Shown here: positions 30,761 to 39,670 of the stretch, piece by piece
Layout of the letters: each line of letters begins with the position of its first letter
Position numbering within the stretch: the stretch's first letter is position 1
Assembly (NCBI GenBank): GCA_947384285.1
Contig: CANDGI010000011.1
Location: forward strand, 1-64,000
Direction of reading: 5' to 3'
DNA: 64,000 nt
Source: an uncultured Lachnospiraceae bacterium
Lineage (GTDB): Bacteria; Bacillota; Clostridia; Lachnospirales; Lachnospiraceae
Translations under genes and position numbers: made by a program
The notes under the pieces: generated by a model
Told to the model about the DNA's origin: nothing
What the model saw: only the letters and a program-made list of their open reading frames with translations
Database searches by the model: none

Positions 30761-32878
30761 GTGAACAGTCAGCAAATCAGGAAATATGAAGCGATGGGAT
30801 TTGATAAGGGTCAGATGGAGGCAATTCGTCAGGGGCTGGAAAAAGGACTGGATGTATCCTGGTATACTTCAGTGAATTATGACTGGTTTCAAATGGAGGA
30901 AATAAAAAGGGGGCTGGAATGGGGACTAGATGTGTCCGTCTATGCAAAACCTCAGATTTCTTATGACCGAATGCGCCAGATCCGCAAAGCGTTGCGAGAA
31001 GGAATTGATTTATCCAGGCATCAGGAGCTGGAAGCAGGGTATCTGCGCCAAATCCGCAAAGCAGCATTGGGACATGTGGACATCTTTTCTTATATTGAAG
31101 AGGGATATGAGCCAGATCAGTTAGAAGAGATCCGTCTGGGTCTGGAGCATAAGGCAGATATTACACCATATTTAATCAAAGAATTTTTGGGGGAATCTTT
31201 ACGTGAAATCCGCCTGGGAGTGGAAGAAGGGCTGGATGTATCTGTATATGCTAAAATTTATTTTGGCTGGCAGCAAATGCGTGAAATTCGTCTTGGGCTG
31301 GAACAGCGTGTGGATGTATCCGTGTATGCCAGAGAGCTTTACCGCTGGCAGCAGATGCGGGAGATTCGTCTTGGGCTGGAGGAAGGGCTGGATGTATCTG
31401 TGTATCAAAGTATGATGTACTCTGCCAATGAAATGAAGCAGATGCGCATCAAAATGCAAGAGCAGGGGAAAGAGGAAGAAAGTGCAGATTTACAGATAGA
31501 AACCCTGGAAAAGCAGGCAAGGCTGGCATCGGAATGCATGGTAACAGTCAGCCAGGATAAAATGGAAGCATATGTCACCTTAGAAAAAGGGACATCTAAA
31601 ACCAAGAATGAGATTATGCGGCTTTTGGCCAAAGAAAATGTTTTGTTTGGAATACGGCAGGATAATATTGAGAAATATTTAAAGGAAGCAGAGAAGGGAA
31701 CCAAACGGTTTCTTGCGGCTGAGGGTGTCCGGCCGGAACGTGGGAGAGATGGCTATTATGAGTTCTTTTTCCGAACAGGAATTCCTCAGATTCCTGCAAT
31801 TCGCGAGGATGGCTCTATTGATTACCAGAATACCGTATATTTTGAGCAGGTACAGGCAGGGCAAGTCATTGCAGTGTATCATGAAGCCCAGCCAGGAATC
31901 GGTGGAAGAATGGTAGATGGAACGGAGCTGCCAGCCCAGGGCGGGCAAGAAAAGCAAATGTTAAAAGGGAGAGGATTTTTGCTTTCTCAGGATAAGAAGA
32001 CCTATATTGCCCGAGAATCCGGCAAAATTGAATTGAAAAATAATGAAATCACCATTCAGCCTCTTCTGGTAGTTGGAGAAGTGACCATATCCACGGGCAA
32101 TCTGCGTTTTAACGGAAGCATTTGGGTACGTGGAAATGTGGGAAGCGGTGTGGTGATCCAGGCAAAGGATGAATTGATTATAGAAGGAAATGTGGAATCT
32201 GCCCATTTGCAGAGCGGAGGAAAAATTGTTATTAAAAAGGGTGTATCTGGTGGCGGATTGGCTGTGATTGAAGCAGGAGGGGATATCCATGGCAAATTTT
32301 TTGAAGGCGCCGCACTGGTGGCGAATGGAGAAATATGTGCCAATTATGTTATGAATAGCAATCTGGTAGCGGGAAAGCAAATCGTGATCTCTGGAAGCAG
32401 AGGGGCAATTATTGGAGGAAATGCAGCGGCAGTCAATGGAATTTCGGCCCATCATATTGGAAACAGGGCAGGGCTGTTGACCAATCTTACCATCGGCATC
32501 AGTAAGGCTATGATTGAAAAAGAAGAAGAGGCAGAGATTAAGCTGAAAAAATTTCAGTCAGAATTGGAAATATTTGAGGAGGCCTACAAAAAACTTCAGA
32601 AGCAGTATCCGCCGGAGGTTCGGAATGGGATGGATCTGTATCTCAAGGTGGAACAGGCCACCTATATTAAGCGTAAGCAGATGGAACAGCAGGTTGAGCG
32701 AACGAAAGAGCTGGAGGAAAGGCGCAAGAAAGCAAATGAAGCAAAGATGGTTGTATATGGGGTTCTAAATGCTGGGACTGTTGTTCAGATGAATGGCATG
32801 CAGTGGACAGCAGCCAGTTCTGTAAAAAATGTCACTGTGCGCTTATCCAATAAGGAAATAGGCGTATTTCGGAATTAA
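30761..32878 (+). CDS. FapA/DUF342-like polymer-binding protein with N-terminal repeat array
   Basis: 705 residues. Residues of about 14-235 hold eight or nine copies of a 25-26 residue unit with the core MREIRLGLEEGLDVSVYA. Residues of about 260-560 resemble FapA/DUF342: an N-terminal domain, then a right-handed parallel beta-helix rich in Gly and Val (GNVGSGVVIQAKDELIIEG). A coiled coil of about 90 residues and a small C-terminal domain follow. GTG 30761 has AGGAGA upstream and a clear promoter. It is followed by an HD-GYP response regulator and an Hpt protein, so it may act in surface, motility or second-messenger control. The repeat is probably a helical peptide-binding or scaffold module; that is inference. 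Confidence 0.8.
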   Translation: MNSQQIRKYEAMGFDKGQMEAIRQGLEKGLDVSWYTSVNYDWFQMEEIKRGLEWGLDVSVYAKPQISYDRMRQIRKALREGIDLSRHQELEAGYLRQIRKAALGHVDIFSYIEEGYEPDQLEEIRLGLEHKADITPYLIKEFLGESLREIRLGVEEGLDVSVYAKIYFGWQQMREIRLGLEQRVDVSVYARELYRWQQMREIRLGLEEGLDVSVYQSMMYSANEMKQMRIKMQEQGKEEESADLQIETLEKQARLASECMVTVSQDKMEAYVTLEKGTSKTKNEIMRLLAKENVLFGIRQDNIEKYLKEAEKGTKRFLAAEGVRPERGRDGYYEFFFRTGIPQIPAIREDGSIDYQNTVYFEQVQAGQVIAVYHEAQPGIGGRMVDGTELPAQGGQEKQMLKGRGFLLSQDKKTYIARESGKIELKNNEITIQPLLVVGEVTISTGNLRFNGSIWVRGNVGSGVVIQAKDELIIEGNVESAHLQSGGKIVIKKGVSGGGLAVIEAGGDIHGKFFEGAALVANGEICANYVMNSNLVAGKQIVISGSRGAIIGGNAAAVNGISAHHIGNRAGLLTNLTIGISKAMIEKEEEAEIKLKKFQSELEIFEEAYKKLQKQYPPEVRNGMDLYLKVEQATYIKRKQMEQQVERTKELEERRKKANEAKMVVYGVLNAGTVVQMNGMQWTAASSVKNVTVRLSNKEIGVFRN

Positions 32879-32889
32879 GGAGGAAGAAT

Positions 32890-33993
32890 ATGAACCGTCA
32901 TAAAATATTGGTTGTAGACGACCTGGGAAGCAACCGTTTGATTTTGACAGAAATATTTCGCAGTGACTATCAGACTCTTGAGGCGTCAGACACCAAAGAG
33001 GCATTGAAGATAATGGAAAATAATTATTCTGAAATTGCCGCAGTTCTTTTGGACTGGCATCTGTCAGGAGAGGATGGAAGCAAGGTGCTGGAAGTGATGA
33101 GGAAGAAGGGCTGGATGGATCATATTCCCACACTGGTAGTTACAGCAGAGCAGTCAGTAGAAACCGAGAGAATATGTATTGGGCTGGGTGCAGCAGATAT
33201 GATTCGCAAACCCTTTGACCGAGATGTGGTGAAAAAGCGGGTGGATAATAACATCACGTTGTACCAGCATAAAAATCATATGGAGGAAAAGGTACAGGAG
33301 CAGAATCAGCTTTTACGCAAACAGTATGCAGTTCTTAAGGCTCAATCAGAAAAGTTAAAGAAATCCAGTCAGCAGATGATAGATATTGTTTGTAATATTT
33401 TGGAACATTATTATCCCGAATTTGATGGGAATACTAAGACAGTGAGGCAGCTTACCAAGATTATCGGCCAAAAGGTGCAGGTGCATTATCCAGAGTATCG
33501 TCTGAAGGATGAGGATGTGGAGGTGATAGCCGAATTGTCGTCTTTGCGGGATATTGGAAAACTGTTGATTTCAGATCATGTGCTTTTTAAGCCGGCAAAG
33601 CTTACCAAAGAGGAAAATGAATATATGAAATCCCACACCTCCAAAGGCTGTGAGATTATGAAGATGATGAAAGGAATCCAGACGCCGGAGGATTATAAAA
33701 AGAGCATGGAAATTTGCCGATATCATCATGAACGGTATGATGGAAGAGGATATCCAGAAGGGCTGAAAGGAGATGAAATACCGATTTCCGCCCAGATTGT
33801 GTCAGTGGTGGATGCCTATCATGCACTAATCAGCGAACGTATTTATAAGCGTTCTTATTCCAAGGAAGAAGCATATTATATGATTCTGGGTGGCGAATGC
33901 GGGATTTTTTCACCTAAAATCATGGAATGTTTCCGTATGTCCAGAAAAGAAATAGAAACCATAGAGGAAAAAGAAAGTGAGAGGACAGAATGA
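32890..33993 (+). CDS. Response regulator with degenerate HD-GYP domain
   Basis: 367 residues. The receiver domain has Asp10, Asp11, phosphoacceptor Asp55 and Lys107, all intact. A coiled coil (about 125-165) leads to an HD-GYP-type domain. The HD pair is changed to Arg-Asp (SLRDIGK, Arg220-Asp221), and the earlier metal-ligand His of the first helix is also missing (GNTKTVRQLTK). The HH and DGRGYP parts remain. Canonical HD-GYP enzymes cut cyclic-di-GMP with a di- or tri-iron centre that needs those His residues, so this one may bind rather than cut, or use another substrate. AAGGAGG precedes ATG 32890. It overlaps the Hpt gene by four bases. Confidence 0.87.
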   Translation: MNRHKILVVDDLGSNRLILTEIFRSDYQTLEASDTKEALKIMENNYSEIAAVLLDWHLSGEDGSKVLEVMRKKGWMDHIPTLVVTAEQSVETERICIGLGAADMIRKPFDRDVVKKRVDNNITLYQHKNHMEEKVQEQNQLLRKQYAVLKAQSEKLKKSSQQMIDIVCNILEHYYPEFDGNTKTVRQLTKIIGQKVQVHYPEYRLKDEDVEVIAELSSLRDIGKLLISDHVLFKPAKLTKEENEYMKSHTSKGCEIMKMMKGIQTPEDYKKSMEICRYHHERYDGRGYPEGLKGDEIPISAQIVSVVDAYHALISERIYKRSYSKEEAYYMILGGECGIFSPKIMECFRMSRKEIETIEEKESERTE

Positions 33994-34346
33994 ATCAGGA
34001 GATCAAGGCAGCATTGAAAGCTGCAGGAGTGAATATAGAAGAGGCATTATCACGGTTAATGAATAATGAAGTGCTCTTAAAACGGCTTTTATTGAAATTT
34101 AAAGAAGACAAGAATTTTACAGAATTGGAGCAGGCAGTATTAGAGAAAAGGTATGAAGATGCCTTTCACTGTGCCCATACACTAAAAGGCGTGGCCGGCA
34201 ATCTGGGACTCGAAAAGCTGATGAATGCAGATATTGCTGTGGTGGAAAAGCTTCGCTGCCAGAATTTTGAAGGCTTGGAAGAGGAACTGAAAAAGGTCCG
34301 GGAAGCTTATACACAGGTAATGGAAATCATTGAGCGGATAGAATAG
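33990..34346 (+). CDS. Histidine phosphotransfer (Hpt) domain protein
   Basis: 118 residues, all helical. The phosphoacceptor motif is AHTLKGVAGNLG, with the active His around residue 55. It starts within the stop of the HD-GYP regulator (ATGA overlap), so the two proteins are made together and the Hpt most likely passes phosphate to that receiver. No hybrid kinase is in the window; the phosphate donor must be elsewhere. Confidence 0.9.
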   Translation: MNQEIKAALKAAGVNIEEALSRLMNNEVLLKRLLLKFKEDKNFTELEQAVLEKRYEDAFHCAHTLKGVAGNLGLEKLMNADIAVVEKLRCQNFEGLEEELKKVREAYTQVMEIIERIE

Positions 34347-34425
34347 CAGAAAATTATAAGAATAAAAATCAAAGAAAGATTATTTGGAAGCATAGGTTTT
34401 ATCATCGTAAAGGAGGACAATTCAG

Positions 34426-35298
34426 GTGGGAAAAATTGCAGTTGTAACAGACAGTAACAGCGGAATTACCCAAAAAGAGGCAAAAGAATATGGAGTAAAT
34501 GTGTTACCCATGCCGTTTTTTATCAATGGGGAAACGTATTTTGAGGATATTGATTTATCTCAGGAGCAGTTTTATGAAAAGCTGGAGGGGAATGCAGAGA
34601 TTTCCACTTCTATGCCGGCGATAGGCTCTGTAACGGATCTGTGGGACAAATTATTGGAAGAATATGAGGAGATTGTGCATATTCCCATGTCGAGCGGGTT
34701 GAGCAGTTCCTGCGAGACAGCTTTTATGCTGGCGCAGGAGTATGAGGGAAAAGTCCAGGTGGTGGATAATCAGCGTATTTCCGTTACCCAGAAGCAGTCT
34801 GTATTGGATGCGGCAGAACTGGCAGAGCGGGGGAAGAGCGCGGAAGAAATCAAGAACTATCTGGAAGAAACAAAGTTTGATTCCAGTATTTATATTATGG
34901 TAGATACATTGGTTTACCTAAAAAAGGGCGGAAGAATCACCCCGGCGGCGGCAGCCCTTGGGACACTGTTGAAATTAAAGCCTGTGCTCCAAATCCAGGG
35001 AGAAAAGCTGGATGCTTTTGCAAAAGCCAGGACAGTAAAGCAGGCAAAAAATATTATGATAGATGCAATAAAAAATGATTTTACCAAGCGTTTTGGAGAT
35101 GAATCCGGCGAAAGCATGCATCTTTTTATTGCATATACCAAAGACAGGGAGACCGCTCTAGCCTTCAAGGAGCAGGTGCAGGAGGCATTTCCAAAAGCGG
35201 AGATTACTATGGCAGATCCCCTTTCCTTAAGCGTGGCATGCCATATCGGGCCAGGTTCCCTGGCGCTTGCCTGTGCCAAGAAGCTTCCGCCCGCATAA
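34426..35298 (+). CDS. DegV family fatty-acid-binding protein
   Basis: 290 residues. N-terminal VTDSNSGI, then ISTSMPAIGS, IPMSSGLSSSCETA and the C-terminal CHIGPGSLALAC are the family's ligand-contact segments. DegV/FakB-type proteins hold a fatty acid for phosphorylation by the FakA kinase, feeding phospholipid synthesis; no FakA gene is here. GTG 34426 follows AAAGGAGGAC. Its last dozen codons and stop are duplicated downstream. Confidence 0.9.
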   Translation: MGKIAVVTDSNSGITQKEAKEYGVNVLPMPFFINGETYFEDIDLSQEQFYEKLEGNAEISTSMPAIGSVTDLWDKLLEEYEEIVHIPMSSGLSSSCETAFMLAQEYEGKVQVVDNQRISVTQKQSVLDAAELAERGKSAEEIKNYLEETKFDSSIYIMVDTLVYLKKGGRITPAAAALGTLLKLKPVLQIQGEKLDAFAKARTVKQAKNIMIDAIKNDFTKRFGDESGESMHLFIAYTKDRETALAFKEQVQEAFPKAEITMADPLSLSVACHIGPGSLALACAKKLPPA

Positions 35299-35408
35299 CC
35301 TGCTTCCGCCTGTATGAGGCGTTAAAAAGTGTTACTCTGGCGCCTGCCTGTGCCAAGAAGCTTCCGCCCGCATAACCTGCTTCCACCTGTACGGGGTGTT
35401 AAAAACTG
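35260..35408 (+). repeat. Tandem duplication of the degV tail and terminator
   Basis: Copy 1 is 35260-35331 and copy 2 is 35337-35408, a 77-base period with few mismatches. Each copy holds the end of degV (coding in copy 1 only) and a hairpin. Hairpin 1 (35307-35321) is CGCCT-GTATG-AGGCG and hairpin 2 (35384-35398) is CACCT-GTACG-GGGTG, each followed by TTAAAAA. The arms differ by paired changes that keep the stem. They are probably weak terminators, placed before the convergent TRIC gene. Confidence 0.75.
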
Positions 35409-35439
35409 ATTGCGTTTTCGGGACAGCCCCATGAAAAAT

Positions 35440-36090
35440 CTACTGGATACGCGGCAGGTTCCAGTGGTAATGGGCGGCCAGCAGACGGATTACCACCACG
35501 GCTCCAGAGCTGATTAACATGGCTGCAAGGTCTGGCATCAGCGTATATAGAAAGACATAGAGAAATGCCCCGATCAATGCTGCACAGGCATACACATGCT
35601 TGATAAAGACGAAAGGGGTGTTTCCAGCCATGATATCCCGCATCATGCCGCCGCCGATTCCAGTTACCACGCCTACGAAAACCCAGAGGAACAGGTTATG
35701 GAGATGGCTGTTTTCCAGATCCATGGCGGTGCGGATGCCCATGACAGTGAAAATGCCAAGGCCTACAGCGTCCAATGTGCTCATCAGCCGCTCGTACCGC
35801 TCCAGGAAAGTGCTTTCCAGCAATTCTTTTTTCAAATAGAATACGAAAAACAATAGGCAGGAGGTCACAATGGCAGTCCCCACATAGGAGAGGTTTTGGA
35901 ACATCTTAGGGGGATGGATGCCTAACAGGAGATCCCGGATGCATCCGCCGCCTACAGCAGTGGTGATGCCCAATACATTGACGCCGAAAATATCCATGTT
36001 TTTCCGGATGCCTAACATAGCGCCGGAGGAAGCGAAGGCAATGGTACCGATAATTTCCAAAAGGAAAATAAAAAAATCTGAGTGGATCAT
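35440..36090 (-). CDS. TRIC/YicG-type (UPF0126) cation channel family protein
   Basis: 216 residues with about seven membrane helices in two repeats. Each repeat carries a Gly-rich motif: GGGCIRDLLLG and GGGMMRDIMAG, the family's signature. Prokaryotic TRIC proteins form trimeric potassium-permeable channels; in some bacteria they have been linked to glycine or ion transport. AAGGAG precedes the ATG at 36090. It is convergent with degV and divergent from purA. No glycine riboswitch is visible upstream. Confidence 0.9.
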   Translation of the reverse strand: MIHSDFFIFLLEIIGTIAFASSGAMLGIRKNMDIFGVNVLGITTAVGGGCIRDLLLGIHPPKMFQNLSYVGTAIVTSCLLFFVFYLKKELLESTFLERYERLMSTLDAVGLGIFTVMGIRTAMDLENSHLHNLFLWVFVGVVTGIGGGMMRDIMAGNTPFVFIKHVYACAALIGAFLYVFLYTLMPDLAAMLISSGAVVVIRLLAAHYHWNLPRIQ

Positions 36091-36240
36091 AGATGATACT
36101 CCTTTTTAATGTAAGTTATTATATCATATGTAATATGTCCTTTTGCGATATTATACTGTAAAATTAAAGAAATGCAAAGTATTTTCAGAAAAATAAAAAA
36201 GCAGCCGGGAGCATTGATTTTACTTCTGTAAAGCGTTATA

Positions 36241-36279
36241 CTGAAACAGGCTTAAAAAATGTTTCTAAGCCTGTTTCAG
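36241..36279. other. Hairpin in the purA leader
   Basis: CTGAAACAGGCTTA (36241-36254) pairs perfectly with TAAGCCTGTTTCAG (36266-36279), 14 bp, with an 11-base loop. No T run follows on the plus strand, so it is not a simple terminator for purA. It may be an RNA-stability or regulatory element. Confidence 0.55.
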
Positions 36280-36344
36280 GGAAGAAAGAACGAAGAAGCG
36301 AAGGATTCCTTTCAATAGAAGGGAAGATGAAAGGAGAAACTGAA

Positions 36345-37628
36345 ATGGTAAATGCAATTGTTGGTGCAAACTGGGGTGATGAAGGGAAAGGCAAAATCAC
36401 TGATATGATGGCAAAAGAAGCCGATATCATTGTGCGTTTCCAGGGCGGCGCAAATGCAGGCCACACCATCGTCAATGATTATGGTAAATTTGCGTTGCAC
36501 ACCCTTCCAAGCGGCGTGTTTTATGGCCATACCACAAGCATTATTGGAAACGGCGTGGCATTGAATATCCCAGTGCTCTTTCAGGAGATTCAGTCCATTG
36601 TGGACAGAGGGGTGCCCAAGCCGAAAATCCTGGTGTCTGACCGGGCGCAGATAGTGATGTCCTATCATATTTTGTTTGACCAGTATGAGGAGGAGCGGCT
36701 GGCAGGAAAATCATTTGGTTCCACAAAATCAGGAATTGCGCCATTTTATTCGGATAAATATGCAAAAACAGGGTTCCAGGTCAGCGAGCTTTTTGAGGAG
36801 GAAAGGCTGAAAGAAAAGGTAGGGCGCATCTGTGAGACAAAAAATGTAATGCTGGAACATTTGTACCATAAGCCATTGCTGAAACCGGAGGATTTGTTAA
36901 AGGAGCTGAAGGAATACCGGGAAATGGTGGAGCCTTATGTGTGCGATACCTCCGCCTATTTGTGGGAGGCAGTGAAAGCAGGGAAAAATATTTTGCTGGA
37001 AGGCCAGTTAGGTTCTCTAAAGGATCCGGATCACGGCATTTATCCCATGGTAACCTCTTCCTCCACGCTGGCAGCTTACGGGGCAATAGGAGCAGGAATC
37101 CCGCCCTATGAGATTAAAAAGATTATCACCGTGTGCAAGGCATATTCTTCGGCAGTAGGGGCGGGAGCCTTTGTCAGCGAAATTTTCGGAGAGGAAGCAG
37201 ACGAGCTGCGCCGCCGGGGCGGAGACGGCGGAGAGTATGGGGTAACCACAGGCCGGCCCAGAAGGATGGGATGGTTCGATGCTGTGGCCAGCAGATATGG
37301 CTGCCGTATCCAGGGGGCTACCGATGTAGCTTTTACCGTGCTGGATGTGCTGGGGTATTTGGATGAGATTCCAGTGTGCACCGGATACGAGATCGACGGG
37401 GAAGTGACCACTGAGTTCCCTCCAACTGTGAAGCTGGAAAAAGCAAAACCAGTGTTGGAGACCCTTCCCGGCTGGAAATGCGACATCCGGGGAATCAAAA
37501 AATACGAGGATTTGCCAGAAAACTGCCGGAAATATATTGAATTCGTGGAGGAAAAAATTGGATTTCCAATCACCATGATTTCCAACGGCCCAGGCAGGGA
37601 GGATATCATTTACCGCAATGGAAAATAA
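36345..37628 (+). CDS. purA: Adenylosuccinate synthetase PurA
   Basis: 427 residues, normal length. The N-terminal GTP-binding loop GANWGDEGKGK, the NAGHTIV segment, GSTKSGIAPFYSDKYAKTG, and the C-terminal GTP-site sequence (from about residue 415) are present. The enzyme joins IMP and aspartate with GTP on the way to AMP. ATG 36345 has AAGGAG at a good distance, while the upstream ATG 36327 does not. A HAD-hydrolase gene starts ten bases after its stop. Confidence 0.97.
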   Translation: MVNAIVGANWGDEGKGKITDMMAKEADIIVRFQGGANAGHTIVNDYGKFALHTLPSGVFYGHTTSIIGNGVALNIPVLFQEIQSIVDRGVPKPKILVSDRAQIVMSYHILFDQYEEERLAGKSFGSTKSGIAPFYSDKYAKTGFQVSELFEEERLKEKVGRICETKNVMLEHLYHKPLLKPEDLLKELKEYREMVEPYVCDTSAYLWEAVKAGKNILLEGQLGSLKDPDHGIYPMVTSSSTLAAYGAIGAGIPPYEIKKIITVCKAYSSAVGAGAFVSEIFGEEADELRRRGGDGGEYGVTTGRPRRMGWFDAVASRYGCRIQGATDVAFTVLDVLGYLDEIPVCTGYEIDGEVTTEFPPTVKLEKAKPVLETLPGWKCDIRGIKKYEDLPENCRKYIEFVEEKIGFPITMISNGPGREDIIYRNGK

Positions 37629-37638
37629 AGGGAAAAAT

Positions 37639-38253
37639 ATGATAAAGAATATAGTGTTTGACGTAGGCAAAGTGTTGGTGGATTTTGACTGGCAGGGCTT
37701 TATGGACACCCTTGCGTTTCCACCGGAAATTTATGAAAAAGTAGCGAATGCAACCGTATTGTCTGATTTGTGGAATGAGTTTGACCGAAGCAGAATGCCA
37801 GACGAAGAAATTTTACAAGGATTTCTGGAGAAAGAGCCGGATTGTGAAGCGGAAATCATGCGGTTCTGGAATAATATGGGAAATTGTATCAAGCAATATG
37901 ATTACGCCCATTCCTGGATTGGATCCCTCCAGGAGATGGGGTATCGGGTATACCTGCTTTCCAATTATTCCAGGCGGATGTATTTTCAGAGCATTGAGGA
38001 GCTTTCCTTTGTGGAGCAGGTGGACGGCGCCGTCTTTTCCTTTGAAGTCCAGGCAACGAAGCCGGAACGGGAGATTTACGATGCTTTGCTGGAAAAATAC
38101 CAGCTGAATCCTACTGAGTGCGTATTTTTGGATGATAACCGAAGCAATATTATTGCGGCCAACCAGCTTGGCATGGCCACCATCCATTTCCACACCAAAT
38201 CCCAGGCGGAGGAAGAACTGAAAAGCCTGGGTGTGGGAGAACGGAAAGGGTAA
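37639..38253 (+). CDS. HAD-superfamily hydrolase, subfamily IA
   Basis: 204 residues. Motif I is FDVGKVLVDF (nucleophile Asp near residue 7), motif II LLSNYS, motif III Lys in ATKPEREIY, motif IV FLDDNRSNI. The short helical cap sits between motifs I and II. The start at ATG 37639 follows AAAGGG. Substrate unknown; close relatives include small-phosphate phosphatases. It ends at a strong terminator and is probably co-transcribed with purA. Confidence 0.9.
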   Translation: MIKNIVFDVGKVLVDFDWQGFMDTLAFPPEIYEKVANATVLSDLWNEFDRSRMPDEEILQGFLEKEPDCEAEIMRFWNNMGNCIKQYDYAHSWIGSLQEMGYRVYLLSNYSRRMYFQSIEELSFVEQVDGAVFSFEVQATKPEREIYDALLEKYQLNPTECVFLDDNRSNIIAANQLGMATIHFHTKSQAEEELKSLGVGERKG

Positions 38254-38300
38254 GGCATTTACATATTTGAAAGGCGGGGGCAGCCCCAAAGAGGAAATAG

Positions 38301-38353
38301 AATACAAGATATGAAAAATTCCGCGTTTGGAAAAGTCATATCTTGTATTTTTC
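38301..38353 (+). terminator. Rho-independent terminator after purA-HAD
   Basis: AATACAAGATATGA (38301-38314) pairs with TCATATCTTGTATT (38336-38349), then a T run. Confidence 0.85.
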
Positions 38354-38381
38354 AATATAAACGTCCAGAATGGAGGAAATT

Positions 38382-38612
38382 ATGAAAAAGGCACAGCGTA
38401 TTTTGGCAGTCATCGGCATCATTGTGCTGGTAGGCCTGTATTTGTCCACTTTTATTTTTGCTTTGCTGGGAAAAGATTTTTTCCCTATGTTTATGGCATC
38501 TCTTTTTGCCAGCTTTGTACTGCCGGTTCTTATCTGGGCCTACGGTTTTATCTATAAGCTGATTAAGAAAAATTCTTTAACGGACAAAGAGGATGAGAGG
38601 ATAGAAAAATGA
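38382..38612 (+). CDS. Small membrane protein of the azlCD operon
   Basis: 76 residues with two membrane helices (about 7-30 and 36-60) and a charged tail (KKNSLTDKEDERIEK). GGAGGAAATT precedes ATG 38382; an upstream in-frame ATG at 38370 overlaps the ribosome site. It overlaps azlC by four bases, so it is made with the AzlCD exporter. No named family recognised; it could be an accessory subunit. Confidence 0.7.
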   Translation: MKKAQRILAVIGIIVLVGLYLSTFIFALLGKDFFPMFMASLFASFVLPVLIWAYGFIYKLIKKNSLTDKEDERIEK

Positions 38613-39319
38613 AACAATTTTTACAGGGGATAAAGGATGGCAGCGCCATTGGAATCGGATACTTTTCCGTTTCCTTTACCTTTGGGCTTGCGGCAGTATC
38701 CAGCGGACTTTGCTGGTGGCAGGCTCTTTTGGTTTCTATGGTAAATATGACTTCAGCCGGGCAGTTTGCAGGAATCACAGTGATGGCTTCTGTGGGTTCT
38801 TATCTGGAAATGGCGGTATCCCAGTTTGTGATCAACCTAAGGTATGCATTGATGAGCATTTCCCTTTCCCAGAAAGTGGACAGCCGGTTCCGGGCAGGGA
38901 GAAAATTCATACTTGGATTTGCAAATACCGACGAAATCTTTGCAGTAGCCATGAGCCGGGAAGGAGAGGTGGGGAGCCGCTATTTTGCCGGCCTTGCGCT
39001 GCTGCCCTATCTGGGCTGGTCACTGGGGACCTTAGCAGGCGCAGTCTGCGGAAATATCCTGCCCAAACGGCTTGGCGATGCCTTAGGGCTTGCCATATAT
39101 GGCATGTTTACCGCCATTGTGGTTCCAGCCATGAAGAAGGACAGCCGGATTTTAAAAATGGTAATCCTGGCGGTGCTTTTAAGCTGCTGCATCTATTATA
39201 TCCCCATATTCCAGAATATTTCAGAAGGCTTTTCTATTATTATCTGCGCTGTGGCCGCATCTGCAGCCGGAGCCGCTTTTTTTCCCATGGAAGAAAATGA
39301 ACATCAGGAGGAAACGTGA
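38609..39319 (+). CDS. azlC: AzlC-type branched-chain amino acid exporter subunit
   Basis: 236 residues with about seven to eight membrane helices. Family signatures include SVSFTFGLAAVSSGL, MTSAGQFAGITVM and NLRYALMSISLS. AzlC pairs with AzlD to export branched-chain amino acids or azaleucine in studied bacteria. It starts inside the stop of the small membrane protein and its TGA ends at the azlD start. Confidence 0.92.
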   Translation: MKQFLQGIKDGSAIGIGYFSVSFTFGLAAVSSGLCWWQALLVSMVNMTSAGQFAGITVMASVGSYLEMAVSQFVINLRYALMSISLSQKVDSRFRAGRKFILGFANTDEIFAVAMSREGEVGSRYFAGLALLPYLGWSLGTLAGAVCGNILPKRLGDALGLAIYGMFTAIVVPAMKKDSRILKMVILAVLLSCCIYYIPIFQNISEGFSIIICAVAASAAGAAFFPMEENEHQEET

Positions 39320-39627
39320 TGAAACCAGGAAATTTTTGGATCTATCTGCTGGTGATGTTTGGGGTAACCTACCTGATCCGGGTAGTCCCATTTGTAATAT
39401 TCCGCAAAAAAATTGAAAACAAATATGTACGCTCTTTTCTGGCTTACATTCCATACACGGTATTAGGGGCCATGACTTTTCCAGCGGCGCTCTACGCCAC
39501 AGGCTCTCTCGCCACAGCCATTGCCGGCCTGGCAGCAGCTTTCGCGGCAGCCTACCGAGGCAAAGGCCTGTTCACCGTAGCAGTCTGCGCCAGCGCCGCA
39601 GCTTTTATAGCAGGGCTGGCGCTATAG
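39319..39627 (+). CDS. azlD: AzlD-type exporter subunit
   Basis: 102 residues with about four membrane helices; FVIFRKKIENKYVRSFLAY is typical of AzlD. AGGAGG lies seven bases before ATG 39319, whose first base is the last of azlC's stop. The last 30 codons are rich in Ala and Gly codons, of higher GC than elsewhere. Confidence 0.88.
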   Translation: MKPGNFWIYLLVMFGVTYLIRVVPFVIFRKKIENKYVRSFLAYIPYTVLGAMTFPAALYATGSLATAIAGLAAAFAAAYRGKGLFTVAVCASAAAFIAGLAL

Positions 39628-39670
39628 CAGCCTCCCAGTATGCTCCATCTGCCGCCTTGCAGCCGCATGA

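Noticed and set aside
36241-36279. Purine riboswitch upstream of purA
   Set aside because: The hairpin lacks the conserved purine-aptamer core; it is just a perfect stem-loop.
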